8,130 bases of DNA, taken from positions 1 through 8,130 of the forward strand of contig JAAFGW010000124.1 of assembly GCA_010365175.1 (NCBI GenBank). Reading direction: 5' to 3'. Shown piece by piece: positions 5,832-8,130 of this stretch. Numbering within the stretch: the stretch's first letter is position 1; the number at the start of each line of letters is the position of its first letter. A program made the position numbers and the translations under genes. The notes under the pieces were generated by a model. The model saw only the letters and a program-made list of their open reading frames with translations, was not told the origin of the DNA and did no database searches. The stretch is from Sulfuriferula multivorans (GTDB lineage: Bacteria; Pseudomonadota; Gammaproteobacteria; Burkholderiales; Thiobacillaceae).

Positions 5832-6670
5832 ATTTACCGGAAGACGCGCCCTTCGTCTCCCGTCCCGGCTCCAACCTTGCCGCGGGCGCCATGGCATTGG
5901 GTGTGCATGTGCTCTTTCTGCTGCTGCTGGTGTTTGGGGTGTCGTGGCAGACCCAGCACCCGGCGCCCGTGATGGTCGATATATGGGATGCGGTACCACC
6001 CCTGCCGTCGCCAAAGCCGCGTCCCCAGCCCAAAACCGACCCGCCCGCGCCTGTCAAATTGCCGGTTCCGGTCAAAGCTGAGCCCGTCCCGGTGGTCAAA
6101 GAAGTGCCGCCGCCCAAAGCGCCTGATATCGCGCTGGAGCAAAAGAAGGCTGATGCGGAGCGCGTGAAAAAACTCAAGGCGCTGCATGAGGCTGAACAAA
6201 AAGCCCGGGATGAAGCGGCACACACTGAAGCAGAAGCCATCAAGAAGAAACGCGAATTGCTGCGCAAAATGGATGAAGAGGCATTGTTGCAACGGATATC
6301 CGATGAAGACGCTGCCAACGAGACGCGACGCCTGAAGCAGGCCGAGGCCAAAGCAGCGGCGAGTAAACGCCAATCCGAATTGGACAAAGCAGTGGGCCAA
6401 TTTCGCGACAAAATAAGTGCTACCGTGCGCGGCAATACGCGTCTTCCTGATAATCTGAAGGGCAATCCTGAAGTGCGATGTTCAGTACGATTGCTGCCCA
6501 CGGGTGAAGTGCTGAGCATCAAAGTGACACAGTCGAGTGGGAATGTGGCTTACGATGAGGCCGTAGTACGGGCAATTGAAAAATCATCCCCGCTGCCTTT
6601 GCCTGCCGAACGAGATGCCCGTGCTGAATTTGTTCCGGAACTTTCTTTCGTCCATCGCCCCAAAGACTGA
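5828..6670 (+). CDS. tolA: Tol-Pal system protein TolA (short form)
   Basis: TolA is anchored in the inner membrane and spans the periplasm to reach TolB and Pal. The 280 residues show a membrane helix at about 18-39 containing the conserved His27 (MALGVHVLFLLLLVFGV). A proline/lysine-rich stretch follows at about 55-100 (SPKPRPQPKTDPPAP...), then a charged helical stalk at about 101-195, and a globular C-terminal domain at about 196-280 (VRCSVRLLPTGEVLSIKVTQSSGNVAYDEAVVRAI). The stalk is far shorter than in the 421-residue E. coli protein. Only one Cys (C218) occurs, where E. coli TolA has a disulfide pair. Start ATG 5828 overlaps the tolR stop. A 282-base non-coding region separates it from tolB, unlike the tight packing upstream. 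Confidence 0.95.
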   Translation: MNLPEDAPFVSRPGSNLAAGAMALGVHVLFLLLLVFGVSWQTQHPAPVMVDIWDAVPPLPSPKPRPQPKTDPPAPVKLPVPVKAEPVPVVKEVPPPKAPDIALEQKKADAERVKKLKALHEAEQKARDEAAHTEAEAIKKKRELLRKMDEEALLQRISDEDAANETRRLKQAEAKAAASKRQSELDKAVGQFRDKISATVRGNTRLPDNLKGNPEVRCSVRLLPTGEVLSIKVTQSSGNVAYDEAVVRAIEKSSPLPLPAERDARAEFVPELSFVHRPKD

Positions 6671-6694
6671 GCGTGATTGTTGACGCATACGACG

Positions 6695-6719
6695 CCACAC
6701 GCGCTTCAGCGCGTAGTGG
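6695..6719. repeat. Hairpin with TTCA loop
   Basis: CCACACGCGC pairs with GCGCGT-A-GTGG around the loop TTCA (6705-6708), giving ten base pairs with one bulged A (6715). It lies just after tolA and has no following T-run, so it is not a typical intrinsic terminator. Confidence 0.65.
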
Positions 6720-6724
6720 ATCGG

Positions 6725-6738
6725 AGCCCTTTAGGGCT
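6725..6738. repeat. Hairpin with TTTA loop
   Basis: AGCCC (6725-6729) and GGGCT (6734-6738) pair around TTTA (6730-6733). The short perfect palindrome has the same design as its neighbours, suggesting one repeat family. Confidence 0.6.
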
Positions 6739-6753
6739 TTAGCGTCTTTAGTG

Positions 6754-6789
6754 CGTGGTTGTTGCCGATTTATCGGCTTTACAACCACG
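6754..6789. repeat. Long two-part hairpin with TTTA loop
   Basis: An outer 9-bp stem (6754-6762 with 6781-6789) and an inner 5-bp stem GCCGA/TCGGC (6764-6768 with 6773-6777) flank a TTTA loop, with a small internal loop of T6763 against TTT 6778-6780. This is the most stable-looking structure in the gap. No poly-T tail follows (next bases GCCTCCCC), so it may protect or stall RNA ends rather than end transcription. Confidence 0.65.
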
Positions 6790-6867
6790 GCCTCCCCTTT
6801 ATGCCCTTCAGGGTGCTTGCGGGGACAATCACGGTCTGCCTTTTATGCCCTCTGGGTGCTTGCAGGA
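6781..6867. repeat. Two-copy tandem repeat of about 44 bases
   Basis: Copy A at 6781-6824 and copy B at 6825-6867 lie head to tail without a spacer. Both contain ACAA(C/T)CACGG at the start and ATGCCCT...GGGTGCTTGC later; they differ at about eight positions plus one single-base gap. The first bases of each copy are the right arms of the two nested inverted repeats. Confidence 0.8.
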
Positions 6868-6887
6868 AGCGCTTCGTGGCGGCTTCC
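6865..6887. repeat. GGAAGC/GCTTCC inverted repeat
   Basis: GGAAGC (6865-6870) pairs with GCTTCC (6882-6887) across an 11-base loop. Part of the left arm also forms the palindrome GAAGCGCTTC (6866-6875), so two alternative folds are possible. This is the last palindrome before the tolB leader. Confidence 0.5.
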
Positions 6888-6952
6888 GGTCAAGCGGGCT
6901 ATGCTAGACTCAGTTTGATAATCAAGTACGTTTGACCGAGATTACCGTGCCC
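6888..6952 (+). promoter_or_regulatory. tolB leader with TTGATAATCAA palindrome; possible promoter region
   Basis: TTGAT-A-ATCAA (6915-6925) is an 11-base near-perfect palindrome and contains GATAAT (6917-6922), five of six bases of the -10 consensus. TATGCT (6900-6905) is another -10-like hexamer. Neither has a convincing -35 at 16-18 bases, so a sigma-70 promoter is possible but not shown. GTTTGA recurs at 6913-6918 and 6930-6935. A separate tolB promoter would fit the 282-base break after tolA. The ribosome-binding site is weak (GAG 6938-6940). Confidence 0.3.
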
Positions 6953-8130
6953 ATGTTACGTACCCTATTACTTTCCCCGTTGTTGTTTCTTGCCTTTCTG
7001 AGCGCGTCGTTTTCTACGTACGCAGCCATGGAAATCCAGGTAATTGGTGGCGCGGCCAACAAAATTGACGTGGCGATGGTGCCATTCCAGGCTGCGGCGG
7101 GTCAGCCGATACCGTCACTGACGCAAATTGCGGGAGACGATCTGACACGCAGTGGCCAGATCAAGCTGGTTGATGTGAGCGGTACGCAGCAGCCAGTTGA
7201 ACTCGCGCAGGTCAACTATGGCATCTGGCGCAGCAAAGGGGCAGAAGCCATGGTGATCGGCCAGGTCACAGCACTTCCCGGTGGTCGCTTTGAAGTCCGC
7301 TTCCGCCTGCTGGATGTCATCAAGCAAACGCAGCTGGCGGGATACAGTTACAACATTTCGGCGGAGCAGTGGCGCGCCACTGCGCACCAGATTGCGGACA
7401 TCGTCTATGAAAAGCTGACCGGGACAGCGGGCATATTCAGCACCCGTATCGCTTACGTGCAGAAACAGGGGAAACGTTTTGAACTGCGGGTTGCTGATGC
7501 GGATGGGCAGAATCCGAAAACCGTGGTGCGTTCAAATGAACCGGTGATTTCTCCGATGTTTTCGCCAGATGGAAACCGACTGGCGTATGTGTCGTTTGAG
7601 GACAAAAAGCCGGTTGTCTATGTGCAATCACTGCAGGATGGCAGCCGCCGCAAGACAGCAGCCTTTAAAGGATCGAATTCTGCGCCCGCGTGGGCACCGG
7701 ACGGCAAACGGCTTGCTGTGGTGCTCACCCGTGACGATGCATCACAGATTTACCTGATTAACGCTGACGGCAGTGGAGTCACCCGATTAACGCGGGGTGG
7801 CAGCATTGATACCGAGCCCGTCTTTTCGCCCGATGGACAGACAATTTATTTCACGTCCGACCGCGGCGGTAGCCCACAACTCTACCGAGTGGCCTCCAGC
7901 GGCGGTGAGCCCAAGCGTGTAAGCTTCAGTGGGACCTACAACGTATCGCCCACAATCAGTCCAGATGGTAAGCTTCTGGCTTATATCGGCCGAGATGAAG
8001 GCCGTTTCCGGGTAATGTTGCTTGATCTTTCGAGCGGACAGACGCGTGCCCTGACGGACACAACGCGTGACGAATCCCCCAGTTTTGCGCCAAATGGCCA
8101 AGCTGTTTTATACGCGACAGTTCAGGCTGG
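6953..8130 (+). CDS. tolB: Tol-Pal system periplasmic protein TolB (3' partial)
   Basis: The frame is open from ATG 6953 to the window end (392 full codons); about 40 residues are missing against the usual 430 or so. TolB is the periplasmic partner that binds TolA through its N-terminus and Pal through its beta-propeller. A signal peptide is visible (MLRTLLLSPLLFLAFLSASFSTYA, cleavage near residue 24 or 25), then an N-terminal domain at about 26-165 (IGGAANKIDVAMVPF...). Propeller repeats with FSPDGN (203-208), APDGK (248-252), SPDGQ (292-296), SPDGK (336-340) and APNGQ (379-383) mark five blades of an expected six. An in-frame GTG at 6947, two codons upstream and better placed after GAG 6938-6940, is an alternative start that would only add MP to the signal peptide. 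It follows the palindrome-rich gap, and pal is expected downstream. Confidence 0.96.
   Translation, partial: MLRTLLLSPLLFLAFLSASFSTYAAMEIQVIGGAANKIDVAMVPFQAAAGQPIPSLTQIAGDDLTRSGQIKLVDVSGTQQPVELAQVNYGIWRSKGAEAMVIGQVTALPGGRFEVRFRLLDVIKQTQLAGYSYNISAEQWRATAHQIADIVYEKLTGTAGIFSTRIAYVQKQGKRFELRVADADGQNPKTVVRSNEPVISPMFSPDGNRLAYVSFEDKKPVVYVQSLQDGSRRKTAAFKGSNSAPAWAPDGKRLAVVLTRDDASQIYLINADGSGVTRLTRGGSIDTEPVFSPDGQTIYFTSDRGGSPQLYRVASSGGEPKRVSFSGTYNVSPTISPDGKLLAYIGRDEGRFRVMLLDLSSGQTRALTDTTRDESPSFAPNGQAVLYATVQA

Larger units (their letters stand above)
6672..6833. repeat. Nested inverted-repeat element between tolA and tolB
   Basis: CGTGATTGT (6672-6680) is perfectly complementary to ACAATCACG (6825-6833). 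Inside it, CGTGGTTGT (6754-6762) is perfectly complementary to ACAACCACG (6781-6789). The two helices differ at one base pair (A6676-T6829 versus G6758-C6785). Enclosed by the outer pair are further hairpins at 6695-6719, 6725-6738, 6764-6777 and 6803-6814. GACGC (6691-6695) can also pair with GCGTC (6742-6746) to close a three-way junction. The left arms also match as direct repeats: GCGTG(A/G)TTGTTG(A/C)CG at 6671-6685 and 6753-6767. The pattern suggests a REP/BIME-like palindromic cluster; copy number in the genome is unknown. Confidence 0.6.

Noticed and set aside
5794..6522. Minus-strand open frame opposite tolA
   Set aside because: Its serine/alanine/glycine-rich low-complexity translation mirrors the biased codons of the TolA stalk and proline-rich segment.
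6754..6789. Strong hairpin as an intrinsic terminator of tolA
   Set aside because: The stem is stable, but no T-run follows on either strand; the next bases are GCCTCCCC on the plus strand.
6781..6867. The repeat pair as a CRISPR array
   Set aside because: There are only two adjoining copies, without spacers, and no cas genes in view.
6673..6918. 81-codon plus-strand frame in the tolA-tolB gap
   Set aside because: It runs through the palindromes and tandem repeat, has no good ribosome-binding site, and its content is explained by repeats.
6932..6937. TTGACC as a -35 box
   Set aside because: The matching -10 would fall inside the tolB coding region and no -10-like hexamer is there.

Overview
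The window is a stretch of core chromosome from a proteobacterium. The order yebC-ruvC-ruvA-(dgc)-ruvB-ybgC-tolQ-tolR-tolA-tolB, the moderately GC-rich codons and the style of the RuvB N-terminus (MIETDRLIAPAPVSPQEEQ) suggest Betaproteobacteria. That placement is an inference from gene order and protein flavour, not a search. All genes are on the + strand. The first (yebC) and last (tolB) are cut by the window edges.

Positions 1-3221 hold the end of yebC (translation/regulatory factor), ruvC (Holliday-junction resolvase), ruvA (junction-binding protein) and a membrane-bound diguanylate cyclase with a periplasmic sensor region. Positions 3257-4288 hold ruvB, the branch-migration motor. The cyclase therefore splits ruvA from ruvB, which are usually adjacent. 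Positions 4285-6670 hold the first four genes of the Tol-Pal cell-envelope system (ybgC, tolQ, tolR, tolA). They are packed with 4-base overlaps or 3-base gaps. Positions 6671-6952 are a 282-base non-coding region full of nested palindromes and a 44-base tandem repeat. Positions 6953-8130 hold tolB, cut before its end; pal would be expected next.

RuvA, RuvB and RuvC form the resolvasome that migrates and cuts Holliday junctions. TolQ, TolR and TolA form the inner-membrane energised complex that works with periplasmic TolB (and Pal) to pull the outer membrane inward at division. YbgC is the thioesterase habitually linked to this cluster.

Two things stand out beyond the ordinary annotation. 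First, ruvA and ruvB are each preceded by a nine-codon mini-ORF (MLKTHKDAP and MFENSSPAP). In both, the UGA stop overlaps the ATG of the ruv gene as ATGA. The two leaders share the 11-mer CGCTCCATGAT and an ATGTT(T)GAAAAC start at identical spacing, and both peptides end Ala-Pro-stop. This looks like a matched translational-coupling leader on two subunits of one machine. Second, the tolA-tolB gap can fold into a multi-branched structure. Two 9-bp helices differ from each other at one position, and each keeps its own perfect partner. Several of its hairpins have TTCA or TTTA loops, which resembles a REP/BIME-like repeat cluster.
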